This document shows positions 1 to 12,533 of a stretch of DNA of 64,000 nucleotides, piece after piece. The notes under the pieces are model-generated. The model was given only the letters and a program-made list of their open reading frames with translations. It was not told the origin of the DNA and did not search any database. The first letter of the stretch is position 1. Each line of letters opens with the position of its first letter. Made by a program: the position numbers and the translations under genes. This DNA is from Rotaria macrura (Eukaryota; Rotifera; Eurotatoria; Philodinida; Philodinidae): positions 1-64,000 of the forward strand of contig OENT01000972.1 in NCBI GenBank assembly GCA_900239685.1. The letters run 5' to 3'.

Positions 1-40
1 AGATGTTGATTCTGTATATTGCCTTATGCATCAATGAAGG

Positions 41-111
41 CTCAATTGTCGGGAGCTCAATTGTCGGGAGCTCAACTGTCGGGGCTCAACTGTCGGGAGC
101 TCAACTGTCGG
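41..111. repeat. 15-bp tandem repeat, about 5 copies
   Basis: The unit CTCAA(T/C)TGTCGGGAG is repeated head to tail. There are two copies with T at position 6, then a 14-bp copy, one full copy and a partial copy. The second half is the more homogeneous, which suggests recent slippage. No coding role is visible. Confidence 0.9.
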
Positions 112-560
112 TGCACCCAATAGTCGATATTTCTTTTCTAAATATCACATACAAACGAAACCAGATTGGAAACATACCCGTATGATAAATAAAGTGTTAG
201 CTCTACATATTTATAGAACGAAAGAGACAAGCAGTGTCACTGATGCTATGTGGCAGAACAATCAAAAAGTGACCTTCGCGGGTATCGAAACCACACCTCC
301 TGCTATCTGGGGAGCTGCCTTAGCCAATTAGAACAGAAGGCGCATCTTAATCATCCTTTAGCGTTAGTCAGATCCAACACTGACGCTAACCAACACAGCT
401 ACGAAATTGCCATCATTCAACCCAAACTCAGAGGTTCAAAGATTAGCGAAATTCGGGACCCTGGAAATCTAATGGTTCACCGCACAACCAAGAAAACACG
501 TGACAGGATGAATACGACAGCCTGGTAATCCTTCCGGTCAACGTCGGTATCGCAAAAACA
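112..560. other. No gene seen
   Basis: A 92-codon open frame at 250-528 has no recognisable protein features and does not begin with ATG. The stretch grades into the 62-bp repeat array that follows. Nothing functional is supported. Confidence 0.5.
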
Positions 561-1570
561 TGTCATAAGTCGAATTCCGCATTCTTGAAATCATATTCGT
601 CGACGAAGAAACCAAAAAACCAAGTAATTTACCGAAATTACGATATCCGACATCCTTTTTGCCAAGTACCGAACTGAAAAACCATGTGATCGGCGGAATT
701 CCTCACTCTTGAAAACCTATTGGCAGATAATCCAGCCGACAATAAACCTGATTGCCCGAATTTCAGCACCTTGAAATCCAACTGTTAGAATACACTACCA
801 AAAAACGTCTGATCAGCTAAATTTTGCACCCTTGGAATCCTATTGTTCAATCGCGCAATAGAGAAACCCGTGATTGGCCGAATTCGTGACCCGCGAAATC
901 GTATTGGCTGGATGACAGAAATCAAACTTGAGTGACCGACATCCGCACCAGCGAGATCCTTTTGTTCTCTTTGCCAGCCGAAAAATCAAGAAATCAGCAG
1001 AGTTCGGGACGCGCGAAATTTATTTGGTGGTCTACACAGCCGAAAAAATAGGCAATTGTGCGAATCCACGACCCACAAAATCCTATGGGGTGCCTGCCAG
1101 CCGAAAAAACAACGCGATTGTCGGTTTTTGCGACCCGCTTAATCCATCTAGCGGACTGTAATGCCTAAAGAAGCACTTCCTTTGCCGAATTCGCGACAAC
1201 CGAAACTGTATTGGTGTGCTTGCCAACAGAAAAATTTCTTGATTCGCCGAATTCGGGACCTGCGAAATGCAGCAGGTCGGCTGCACAGCCGAAAAACAGA
1301 TTATTTTCAGAATTCGCGACCCGCGAAAACCTATTTGCAGACTGCTCTTTCCAAAGGATCACTTCATTTGGTGAATTTGTGACAAGGGAAATTGTATTGA
1401 TGTGCTGGTGAGCAGAAAAATCGCGTAATTGGACGAATTCTCGACCGGCGATGTTCTATAGGTCTGCCCCCCCCCCCCTCAGTCGGAAAATCACGGGATT
1501 AGCCGAATTCGAGACGTGTGAAATGCTGCTGGTTTCCGGCTTAGTGGAAAAACATGTGGTTAGCTTTCGG
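560..1570. repeat. ~62-bp degenerate minisatellite, about 16 copies
   Basis: A motif close to CCGAATTCGCGACCCGCGAA recurs with regular spacing. The AATTC-equivalent position falls near 881, 940, 1001, 1063, 1125, 1188, 1250, 1311, 1374 and 1436, that is every 61-63 bp, then at 1506. Each unit continues with a CTATT-like block and a GCCAGCCGAAAAA-like block. Copies towards the 5' end (570-830) are more diverged. The last interval is stretched to 70 bp by a run of about 12 C at 1467-1478. The array is GC-richer than its surroundings. Short overlapping open frames on both strands inside it follow from the repeat and are not genes. Confidence 0.9.
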
Positions 1571-2183
1571 TTCCGTCTGTTTAATTCTTACTGGTTCAAT
1601 CGTTGAGAGATTTGGTTGTTGATTTGAGGGCAAACGGACACTTTTTTGTTCTGTTGAAATGAACGAACTTATGTAGGAAGGATGATGCAAACGAACGGAA
1701 CTAACACGCTCTGCGTAAAGTCCCTCGTTTCAGTAGAGGGAATTTTTTAACAGATGCAAGAAAGTATCTTTCCGTTTTGCTTCTATGGTGTTCAAAATAT
1801 GTTAGAGAAGAAATTTACAGAGTATGATTGAATTTTAGATCATAGAACAGTTAGAACATATGTTAAAAACTCTCATATTATATGCCTATGAAATACATAC
1901 CACAAACTCATTTGCACGAGCATGATTTCAATGAACTAGAAGTTTTCAGAAAACAGACAAGACAACGATCTATTTCATGTACATCAATGGAAATGTCGTT
2001 GTCCAATGAATTGAATTAATTTGTCAAGTATTAAGGAAAAAACTGTATCTAAGGTAACGAGCTACCATGTTGTGATCAATAGATTTTAACAAACATATGG
2101 TGCACTGCGTGTCAAATTTAGTGGGATCCAGTAGACTATGTGAAACGTCAAGACATAATTATCATCATATTTATATTGCTATC
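1571..2183. other. No gene seen
   Basis: AT-rich intergenic sequence between the minisatellite and the hAT-type MITE. No open frame with coding character, RNA gene or repeat was recognised. Confidence 0.5.
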
Positions 2184-2191
2184 AATGGAAT

Positions 2192-2503
2192 CAGAGCTGA
2201 GCAATTTTAGTCCCTTCCAGTGAAGCCCAGTCAAGTAAAGATTTGACTGAACTTAACTGTCGGAAACATTTTAATACTGATGATGGGACTTTCGAAATTT
2301 TTTGAAGCCCCGACTTGTTTTGACTCGCTTGTCAAGTCAAGCCAACTCTGGAGTATCAAAACATTTTCCGTTAATTTAGCCAAATGAAGACTTGACTTTA
2401 CTTGGTATCGAAAACATCTTACAGTGTGACTTGACTTGGTTAAAAGATTTTTGGGTTCAGACTTGACTTGTGACTAGACAAATCTCCAACTCGCCCACCT
2501 CTG
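2192..2503. mobile_element. 312-bp hAT-type MITE
   Basis: The left end reads CAGAGCTGAGCAATTTTAG. The right end, read on the minus strand, is CAGAGGTGGGCGAGTTGGAG. Both fit the CAGAGGTGGGC-type termini known from hAT elements. The element is flanked by AATGGAAT (2184-2191) and AATTGAAT (2504-2511), a 7/8 match that fits the 8-bp target duplication of hAT transposons. The interior has no coding capacity and is full of degenerate GACTTGACT motifs on both strands. It is non-autonomous and old, given the mismatched termini and duplication. Confidence 0.8.
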
Positions 2504-2511
2504 AATTGAAT

Positions 2512-3142
2512 CATACTTAAAATTATAATCTCTATAAAAAATGCTACAAACAATCATCAAATGAGTAAAAAAAAAGAAATAACAATGAATAAATGAAAGA
2601 AAGATTTCGTCATAATTGAAATCTTCTATCGCTCGAGAAACTTGCTCAACAAATGCATTCGCATAAATCAATGTTGGAAATGTCAAATAAAAAGACTTGT
2701 AATAACAATGAAAATTTCATTTGGTAAATGCCAAGATATTTGGAAAAAATGATGTATTTGTTTAAGTAGGAAGTCCATTCCATCTGATGCAGTTCTTCTA
2801 TTTATATTTTAAGTGCATCAATGCATAGTTACATTACTTCTGTTCTTTTGCTTTTTCATTCATCTATGTATAGATGCAGTTCTCGAGGAAGATTACCAAT
2901 CTGACTTGATTCTTCTTTTTCGCTTAGGCTCGTACATGAACATAAGTTGGCATCTTACTTATTCGCAAATCCTCATGCAAAAATAGTTCTGAAAATATTA
3001 TCTGCAACTTCATCACATGTCATGTATCCATTTCAAAAATACTCATGAAACCATGCCATTGCCGATAACCATAGTGTTCGTAACTCTGCCTTAATTTTTT
3101 TCTAATATGTTGTAAAGAGTTAATTTATATCTTATTACCAAA
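2512..3142. other. No gene seen
   Basis: AT-rich sequence with no supported coding region. A 70-codon minus-strand open frame at 2474-2686 overlaps the MITE end and looks random. Confidence 0.45.
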
Positions 3143-3422
3143 TTATGAGTCGATTTTTATTAATATTCTATTTCGTTGCTGAGAAAAAGGATTCTGTCGA
3201 AATTCTGCCATAGTTTTCACTCAGCTCATTTTTACTCAATTTTGATGGAAAACATTTCTGAATAAAAAATACGTTACTTCATATAGTCTTCTATCGAAAA
3301 ATCTAGTTTCGGGAGTCAAATCATGAAAGACAAATGCTACTCGTAAACTTCTTCCTTCTTAAATTTCGAAAGAATCCATTTTGTCAGCAGCGAAATAGAA
3401 TATTAATAAAATCGACTCATAA
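3143..3422. repeat. Imperfect long palindrome 1
   Basis: The segment starting TTATGAGTCGATTTTTATT at 3143 is matched in inverted orientation by the segment ending AATAAAATCGACTCATAA at 3422. The match runs about 70 bp inwards (through the GCTGAGAAAAAGGATTCTGTC block, paired with GACAAAATGGATTCTTTCG on the other strand) and weakens towards the centre. It could be a foldback-type element or the template of a long hairpin RNA. No protein is encoded. Confidence 0.75.
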
Positions 3423-3478
3423 CACAGTTTCATGGCAATTTCGGAAATAAATACATAGTATGAGATGCAGTTGTAAGT

Positions 3479-3738
3479 AGAGTGGCGAATCCAAATTTAG
3501 TCTCCTTCCTTTTCTTCTTTTAAGAATAGTTCATAACTTCACTTCACAGAGTTTGATTCAGTCAGTTTTTTTCCGGATAGAACAAACATTTTTCGATCGT
3601 CTCGTTTGCACGAGACGATAGATAAACATTTTCTCTATCCCGGAAAAGAATTTGACTCGATCAGACTCCGTGAAGCGAAGGTATGAACTATTTTCTAAAG
3701 AAAACAAAAAAGGTGACCGAATTCGGATTTACCACTCT
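3479..3738. repeat. Imperfect long palindrome 2 (hairpin)
   Basis: Two arms of roughly 127 bp (3479-3605 and 3610-3738) are inverted copies of each other at roughly 80 percent by eye, around a 4-nt centre. Paired blocks include AGAGTGG / CCACTCT at the outside, GAATAGTTCATAACTTC / GAAGGTATGAACTATTTTC in the middle and CGTCTCGT / ACGAGACG at the centre. Transcription of either strand would give a long hairpin. It sits about 56 bp after palindrome 1, so both may belong to one composite element. Confidence 0.85.
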
Positions 3739-6700
3739 AGTATTTCTAGAACTATATTGATATGAGTTTCTCTTCACGTTCGAGTGATCGTTGAAGCTAA
3801 ATTGTCTTAATCTTTTCAGTTTTTTTTGCAAACAAGCTTCAACGAAATGGAAGAATAAAGTCAGATTCGTAATCTTCGGCGAATATTGCACCCATATATT
3901 TATAAAGAAGCAAAACAAAACAGAAACACTATAATTTTTCAATGCACGCACCGTACCTTTATTTTCTAGGAATTCAAGAGACAGAATAGGAAAAAAATAA
4001 AAGAGAAATAAAAGGTGTTTGAGGCTCTATTTTTCTTTTTCATTGATTGTATTACTTCAGGCAACTACATGTGCTTGAAATATTTCTCATCGAAAGTATA
4101 CTTCTCAAAGATTTTCGCATACAATTACCGACAACTAGACCCTCGATATTTGAATTGGCTCAAAGGTAAATAAATTTTTCTACGATATTAGGCAAGAACA
4201 AGTTTTCAATCAGGTAAAATTAATAATTCTTTTCGTTTGGTAAGTATCTTCAGTCATTATAGACTCATTAGAAAGTATTACTAAGACAAACCCGATTGAT
4301 CTATCTATTAATCTTGAATTTGTCATGATGCATATCAATACCAGAGAAAATTCTCTTTCACTATTCACATGCGATCGATTGATTAATAGATTTGGGTTGA
4401 TTTTCAAACACAGGAAGTAATTAGATTATGAATATTAATCTCAACAATAAACTCGAGGTAAATGAATTAAATGGAGATATGTGATCTGACAGTAATTATT
4501 ATGTAAGGGATGAGTTAAGTGTAGATTAAATGAAAAGTTAAAATCTAAGTTACTTATGCGCAATTGATTTATTAAAGAACTTTCAATGGTATTTTAATGA
4601 ACGACACTGAGAAAAACTAGTTCATGGAGAGTGCTTGAAATTGAACCTGATCAGTTCAAGTTCTAACATTTGATTCGCTTTTAAGAAGAAACGCAGGAAT
4701 TATGGGACATATTCTGCGTTCGGACTCATGCATGATATAAATTCTCGACACCATATGTACTAGGTCGACACCAATGTATAGCCCAATGAAAATCATGCGT
4801 TAATCTATCAATTCAATTAGATTATAAGTGCAAAAATCATTCTTATTCGATTCGTCTCCTTTTACAAAATAGAAAATCGTTCAGTCTAACATTGGTACAA
4901 ATAAATAATTCTAGAAAATAGAATAGATAAGCTGAAAATTTGCTTACAATTAAGTATGCTCCTGTTTATGAACTGTTTTTTCTTCTATTTTCTACGAATA
5001 GGCATAGTCATTTCGTTCCAAATCAGGAAACTATATCTATTTGCACACTAGTTGTAGATAGCTGATGAGGAAGAGCTTTCCGAATAAGAATCAACAATCT
5101 AAACATATCGCTCTGAAAATTTTCTTTTCCTCACAAGTCGATGCAACAAGTGAAATCATCAAACTTCGATGAATAACATAGTCGTATTTTGTAAGCAGAC
5201 GTCTGCATTATATTTTATTTCAAATTAATTAGAATAAGTATAACAGTCTCGGTAAACATTAATTTTCAAGGTAAATGTTTGTAGTTCTGCTAGAATCTGT
5301 TGCGTAGTAGACACGTGTGAGCAGTCAAACGGAAGATGCAGTACGTTATTAGGTGATTATGTTCTCTTCTTCATAGTAAAAAGTGTGGCTCGTATGAAAA
5401 GTACATGCCGTGCTCCATAAAAAAATGAATGAATTTTTTGAAACTCCTCAGGTAATTTAAAAATTTCAATTCATAAATTGTTCGACGTTTCTATACTTAT
5501 CAGCGAATGAAAGAATAGTTAAAAGATGAGAAAAGTTTTTCACTATAGCCTATAAGAATAATCATGGATCCCCATCGGAAACAGAACGTAGACAGGTGTT
5601 TTTTTATTTGAATTTTAAAACAATAAACCATTAAAACATAGTTGCTGAAACCAATTAAATGAGCAAGAACATATTTTTTTCAGATAATTTTTCATGAGAA
5701 CGAAATTCAACGTGAATTAATACAGAAACTACCATGGAATACATACAGTAAGTTGCAAATGTCTTTGGCTTCCATGCTTCAAGGTTTTTTTTTCTCACAT
5801 GACTAAAAGGAATAGGGAAACTAAATATTCAATCTAGTAAAGGTCATCGATAATATTTTTTTTTGAATTAATTATAGTTGCTGAGAGCCTCATCACAGAA
5901 GCCATCCCAAAGTATTATTTTTTGTTTGTTCTTGATGATTTACTAAACTTTGATCATTCGATTCTTTCATCGTTTGTAAGTATTGTTTCTAAATATCTCG
6001 TAGCGAGCTTCGTCGGTTTAATATGGTAAGATTGTACTTCTCGTATTTGCGTTGCAATTTCCATCGGGTACGTGTATCTCTGTACTACGTCCAACGAGCA
6101 ACAGTTGCAAGTAATTGATGGCCGTTGCGCCAGTAGTGAAAAATAAGCACAACTATATTTAAACCTTTTCTAATCTTCAATGAAATTCTTGAAAAACCTG
6201 TACAAAAAATTTAATTAAAAGAGATTTCCATTAATAAATTATGTACATAGTAACATCGACAAAGTGCACTACACTGAGCTCGATTAGGGAAGGATGATCC
6301 TTTTTCGAAAGGACACCAAAATATGTGAATTCCGTTGAGTACAAAATCGAAACATTGAAAAAATAAAAATTTAGTATGGTTGTTGCTCATAATTTACATA
6401 GTTGAATCATAATTGTCTTGATCTTTAATTATTTTAAGTCGAGAAACTATATGCAACATATAAATTTCAGTCAAACTCATTATGACAATAAGCCATCATT
6501 GGATTGCAGTAAAATACTATTCAGGATTGTTTGTTTCATTTTGACGAAATACTGTAACATGGGACGTAATTTCTTTAGTTCATAATTTGAGTCGTGATAA
6601 TTCGATTCAAATTGAAGATAAAAAGTCTACTATTGATGCAGAAATATAATTCTAATAGGATAAAAAAAAGTATCATTAAATGTTTAGGATATATTCTATT

Positions 6701-7424
6701 ACTGTTGTTGTTTCTTAAACATAAAATAGTAAATGAATTCGCTATATATATATGTTTATATTTTTTCAATCGAACTCGAAGTTTTTTTTTATATTTCAGA
6801 TTTAATTTGAATCATTCATGACTCGAAGTTCTTTATAATTTCAAGATTTACTATTGTTTCAAATCATTGTAAGTAAACGAGTTCTTATTATTATATGATC
6901 TTGAGTAATATATGAGAGAACTTTCCCAACTTCACAGATGACAATACCGTGTGCCAAGAGCGTATTTATTTGAAATGCACTTTTGAAAGCATGAAAATTG
7001 CTACTATCATTTAAAAGACGATAAAACGAAGGTAAAATTATTCATTCTGAAGAAATTCGAGACCTTAAAATAGCATGCTTCTTCCTAATCATTCAGAGAA
7101 CACACCATTCTTTTCGACGAAAGTCAGTTAATAAGAGTCGACGAAGAAATGAAGTACCTTACAATTACAAACATTTCGTTCTTTTCTTCATTTGTCACTC
7201 TCATAATATTTAATTTTCAACATTTGTACATAGGGACTCGTATTATAAAGAAAAAAACAACCAGCGTCGAGCAGTAAATACTTCATCATACAATAACAGA
7301 AATTTTGCATTTTTGAAAGCGTATCATTTGAAAAACAACCTGATGACAGCAGAGAAGAAATATTCTCGAAAATCATCCAAGCGACCCAGTATGTTTATTT
7401 TGTGTAATTATTTTGTTTGATAAG
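3739..7424. other. Intergenic, no gene seen
   Basis: About 3.7 kb of AT-rich sequence before the first STAT-like gene. Open frames are short and of random composition, for example at 4210-4407 and 6575-6821. The promoter and 5' UTR of STAT-A should lie near the end, but no element was identified with confidence. Confidence 0.5.
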
Positions 7425-10400
7425 ATGTTATCAGTAGTAGAGCATACTTCGACGGATATTGAACAGGCCGATGATAATATATCACAGCCTCTTGTTGATT
7501 GGTCGGAAGAATATGATTTCCTATCGGCTAATGAAATATATCTCAATGCTCTAGGTCTCATATATACTTTAACGTCGAAACGTTTGATTCATATGTCATT
7601 TATAAATCTGTATCAAAAAAGGTAGAATACATAAAAATTAAAATTCACTTATCTAAACTATTTTATTGTAGTTTAAAACACACATGGATTGATCTACTAG
7701 CACGCGAACGACGAAGTTTAAAGCCAAATATTAATTCAGTAGAAAAATGTTTAATGATTAATCGGCTTATTGCTAAATGTGAAACGGTATCACAGTGATC
7801 TATTCTTTATGACTTTTTAAAGAATTATGAAAGATTCTGAAAAGTTTAAAACTCACAAATATTTTTTTTTGTATTGTGATTTTTAAGGATCCTTTGCACT
7901 TTGCTCGACAAACGGCAGAACTCTACGAAGAAATTAAAACGTGCATCTCAAGTGCTGTACCACCATCATGGGTAGTTTCTAGTGAATAGAATCAAACAAA
8001 AAATAATAAATTTTGTCTTTGTAGATGGTAGAAGATTTTTATAGTCAATTAGAACTTGCACGAAATATATTTTCTCAACGACGTTTATTTCACATTAGTC
8101 ATGACGAAGCTCAACAACCACATAGTCTAATTACTTTACAAGAAATGTACGAGATTTATTATAATATTTTGTATTGATTACATATGTTTCATCGTTCTAG
8201 GACTACGAAGACTTATTCTTACTTATTCAATTCTCATCAAACTCAAAACTATGTTGATTTTAAGCAATTTTTACAGCAGTAAAAAAATATTTATACGCGA
8301 TCATAAATTAACATTTTCAAAAAAAAAAAATGTTTAGGTTATTTATCATTACTAATCAACCGTCTATTCCTGAATGTGTTGCAGCTAGTAAATATGATAA
8401 AGCAGACAATATGTATTTTGTCAAATTACATACACGTATTCTATGTTTATTGAATCCGGATATGATTAAAAAATATTTCACACTCTCAAATGTTGGTAAG
8501 GTTACTAATATTTGTCGTAAAATAATCTAATCTTCATCATATAGCTGTGAAAATGATCCCATGCGAGCATGATTTGGACGCATCTGGAGAAGAACAAACC
8601 GCACTTAAATGGCATGAAAAACGAATTGTCTATGATCAGGACACAATTCTATCATTTTTTTATGTTAAACTTGATTCAATTAAGCTTCAAAAGCTAGATA
8701 GAACAAACCAACGACCATTATATAATTCGAGGATTTGTCAATTAGAATTTCAAATCACAGTTAAAGTAAATACTATCAATTATGTTATTCATGCTTTTCT
8801 CTATACAGGGATGTGTACATTGTAAATAGATTAATGATCTTAACATCGAAGAAAATGTGATCATAACTTCAAAAAAATTTGGCATCTGTTCACATAGTCA
8901 ATACTATCCTGAATATGTTGCTAGAGTACTTTTAGATGAAGTTGAACATATTTCACAATCTGTATGCAAATATATATTGTTTGTTTCATTTTTTTTCGTT
9001 CAAACTACATATCTATATTTTGTTCTAGAATGGCTCTATCATTGACCCAAATATTCTTTCAAACTATATTTTTCGATACCATACTCGTGTAACAGGTGTT
9101 GAACCGCAACCTCATACGACGAAATATATTACAGACGTATTGCAAACAGCTTACGGTTGAAAGGATAGAAAATAATTAAAACAATGCATGAGTTTTTATT
9201 TTATTGTAGATAGAACAAAATCAATGAGTACCACTTCGTCCGATGTTTATGAAGTAAGAATTTATTCTATTTAGAACATAGCAAAAGTAATAGTGACTTT
9301 GGTCTGATTTCTTATGCGCGTATATAAAGAATTATTTTTCTTCTATATGATGGAAGAGTAGAAAAACGTGTTGTATGCTTTTCTGATATTTTATCACTTT
9401 TTAGGATAGTAATAAATGAATCAAAAATATTTCTGACGATTCGAAACCGATGTATCAGAATCAGAATTGAGTGATTTGACTGCGTATGCGCTTAACAATT
9501 TTGCATCTGTTTTTATCCAAGAACAAGAACGAAACCTTTCAGATGACTTTAAAAAAAGATTTTGAACGATACATAAACAGATTTTTGCTAAACCATATAT
9601 GACCGTTTACGAAGATGGCAACAGTTATCGAACATGATCATTTCATAGAATTAACCCTTTCTTTTACAAACTGTGATATTGAATTAAGTGATAGTTTTGA
9701 CATGAGTGAGGTTACATGTACTTTCTAAGGAGCTGCCTTTAGTTTAAAACGTTTATTAGTCAAAAATTAGTGGTGTCTTACCTAACAACCAATAAAAATC
9801 AACTAGCTACTTCTAGTTTCAAATCTCAATAGTCAAAATATTGAAAAAAATTTGAAAATTTCCCCGTCTTTCAAAGATTCCTTCATTACTCAGGAACAAA
9901 AGTTGGCACAAAATTTATAAGCCCATATTCAGACTGGGCACTAATTTATGGTTCTAATCCATAGATGTTGACTCGTCTGAAATACTTTCAAGTGTGTCAA
10001 AAACGAGCAAATAGGTAGTCAACAGTAAAAGCAGATGGTGAATTATTTTTGAAATGTATATTGTACTTCCTGATATGTGATGAGCTAGGTTTGCTTGCTT
10101 TTCATCGTTTCATGCAGCATCTAGCTCCATATATATATATGGCTGTGCGCTATAGTCAAGCTGACGTCTAAGTAGTTTGAGATGACAAATAAAAAGGGAA
10201 GAAATGAAAATAGATCGAAAAAAAAGTGATTTCATTTTACTATTATTGCATCACAACAAATCGTTTTCAACAAAATCTTATATAACATATTGATAATAGC
10301 TTAGGAATAAAATAACTTATCCTCATCGATTGTAGCTACTGAGGATGATGATCACTGTTGTGACAAACCTTGACTTATTGACCAGAATGTTAGAGAAGTG

Positions 10401-12533
10401 TGTCAAATCTTTATTAATCAGTTCACTGTGTTTAACATATATTTCAACAACCAATGTCGATACTTTGTTTTTTCTTCGAAGGACATCGTCACTAAATTAG
10501 TTAGTCAAATGGAAATGTTCATTCATTATCCATTTCTTGCAATGATTTATTCTGATGGGTTAGATCAATTTTATATTCATTGACATGTTTTCATCTTGCA
10601 TTTGTAGTTTATTTCTTGGTATTTGTGATAATAATCTTGATGAAAAATTGTGTGGTACTCGACAACAACCACATATTCTACTTCGATTCAGTTCACTAGT
10701 AGAACATCAGCCAACTCAACATCCATCTATACAATTTCTTGTTCATAATGGTTGATATAAAATTTGAAGTTTTTCATTTAATATTCAATAGAAGAGTTGA
10801 TTGATTTAGGACAATTGACAAGAAGTACTTTTCATGCGAAACCACTAATTGATGAAATGTGTCAAATGATTTGTAAAGCTAATGAATGCAAAAATATCAA
10901 TCAATCGTTTACACTAGCAGTAACGAATCGTAATTTTCAAGAATTTTATTTGTATTTCAGTATGTAACCTTTATATTCTATAAGATATGTATTGATCAAT
11001 GTTTTAAATTATAGATGATGAATTGATTCGACTCAACTCTAATTCTTCTCAAACTAAAGATACATATCTACCAGTCATACCTGTTCTATGGGAAACAATG
11101 TAAGATTGATATACACGTGTTCTATTCTTTTATTGTACTATTGATTTTCAGTAGAGTTAGTAATGCAACAATGTTAGATTCAACGGAACAACAATCAAGT
11201 AAGTGCATAATTAGTTGAATTAAACTAAATCGAGAATAAGAATTTTATTCACTTATTACATCTGATTGTCATAATTCTACTATGTACAATTTTTCTTTTG
11301 AAATGAAGTTCAACTTTCTGCACATTCAATTTTTTATGAATGAAGTTTTTTGAGACGTTTGAATAGTATCATTTATGAAAACTTCACTGTATCTGTTATG
11401 CTATAAAAATTGTCAGGTTGAGATGAACAGATTTGGATGAACGCTTTCAAGCAACATCATTGAGATCCTAAATCCATCTGCTAGATATAAATGATAATAG
11501 CTTACAACCATGTACTCAATCCTCCAAAACTACAACAAACGAACAGTTCATTTATGATAAACCTAACTCATTGACATAGAGTTTTTGATCGTATAGCGAT
11601 AATGTCTGTTGCACTCTATGAGATGGGAGTCTAAATTTGTACCCTTATACTTCAAAACTCGTTTCAATTGTATTTTACAAAATTCATTTATAAAAAATGC
11701 ACATCAGATAGAGTTAACTTGTCTGAAGTAAATCAGAACTCTTCAAGCACTCCACGATTTATCTTCAATGGATAATGCTGATCTTAGATAAGTCTAAACA
11801 TTGAATTCTTACACGTTTGAACAAAACAATAATTACCGCTTCGATCTATTGCACATTGAATATTGTTGACTTAGGAAAGAGCTCGGAAACACAAGAAAAT
11901 ATGTCATTTTGAGAGATACAATCAAAAAGGTGATGCCTATCTACTTTAATTAGAAATATAGAACATCACCACTACTTTTCTAGGAAATTGTTTTAGATAG
12001 TTTAATAATTTCTCGTGGTTGCTAGTATGAAAAGAAAAAGTCTCAGTATATTTCTGATTCTGAACTATTTTCATCAAACTAAGTTTGAAATTTTACTAGC
12101 AGTAGCCTCATCTGATTTCAAATCCATGGCAGATGATTTAATTCAGTCTATAACTTCTTCAATGGGTCCAAGAACAAGTAAGATCATTAAATCTATGTAC
12201 TTTTGCATTTATGAAATCTTTGATATAGTGGACTTTAAAAATGTACCGGCAATCGATGATGAATCGATACAGTCTAATGACGAAGTAATTATTAACACTG
12301 ACAGATTCATGCAATATGTAGTGGAAAAATTATCTAATATTTTGATGAATTCTTCGACTGATAATTTATCTTCATCGTCAAATCATATTACAAAGGTATC
12401 GAAAATTTTATCGACGTTAACGAATGAAAATACTGAAATACAAAAACAACTTCTATTTCATCTAGTACATGATTATTTTCAATCTAAAACTTTTATTGAT
12501 GTTCCCAAACAAGTAATTGATAATAATATGTAG
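7425..12533 (+). CDS. STAT-like transcription factor, copy A
   Basis: Spliced gene, about 750 aa by estimate. Exons read in frame: 7425-7621, 7672-7786, 7888-7971, 8025-8146, 8201-8278, 8338-8495, 8545-8765, 8830-8961, 9029-9155, 9210-9253, 10482-10558, 10608-10750, 10792-10959, 11015-11099, 11152-11198. The last exon lies within about 12080-12533 and ends DNNM-stop; the exon(s) between are unresolved. The middle resembles the STAT DNA-binding region: FIITNQPSIPE stands where STATs have FVVETQPCMP, and FGICSHSQ matches the ISNVSQ strand. Then come a helical linker and an SH2-like core, AMIYSDG-LFLGICDNN...ILLRFSS, matching STAT LALWNEGYIMGFI...FLLRFSES with the SH2 arginine kept. STATs are cytoplasmic-to-nuclear factors activated by tyrosine phosphorylation. 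Length, domain order and motifs agree. Sequence divergence is high. The ATG at 7425 is the first in frame; an upstream exon is possible. Confidence 0.75.
9430..9725 (+). pseudogene. Decayed coding relic inside a STAT-A intron
   Basis: In the 1.2-kb intron before the SH2-like exon, one frame from about 9437 reads like protein (ETDVSESELSDLTAYALNN, then FIQEQERNLSDDFKKRF) and is then broken by stops. It continues as IHKQIFAKPYMTVYEDGNSY before another stop. No family was recognised. It could be a fragment of an inserted gene or of a mobile element. It is not part of the STAT reading frame, because flanking exons 9210-9253 and 10482-10558 join in frame without it. Confidence 0.4.

Noticed and set aside
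928..1411. Several overlapping ORFs on both strands
   Set aside because: All lie in the 62-bp minisatellite; the open frames follow from the repeat unit, and translations repeat the same SRKIK/PRNS-like pattern.
560..1570. CRISPR-like spacing of repeats
   Set aside because: Units are contiguous and degenerate throughout with no unique spacers, and the genome is eukaryotic.
8766..8829. Apparent premature stop in STAT-A after the ITVK codons
   Set aside because: A normal GT..AG intron (8766-8829) removes it and restores the frame conserved with copies B and C.
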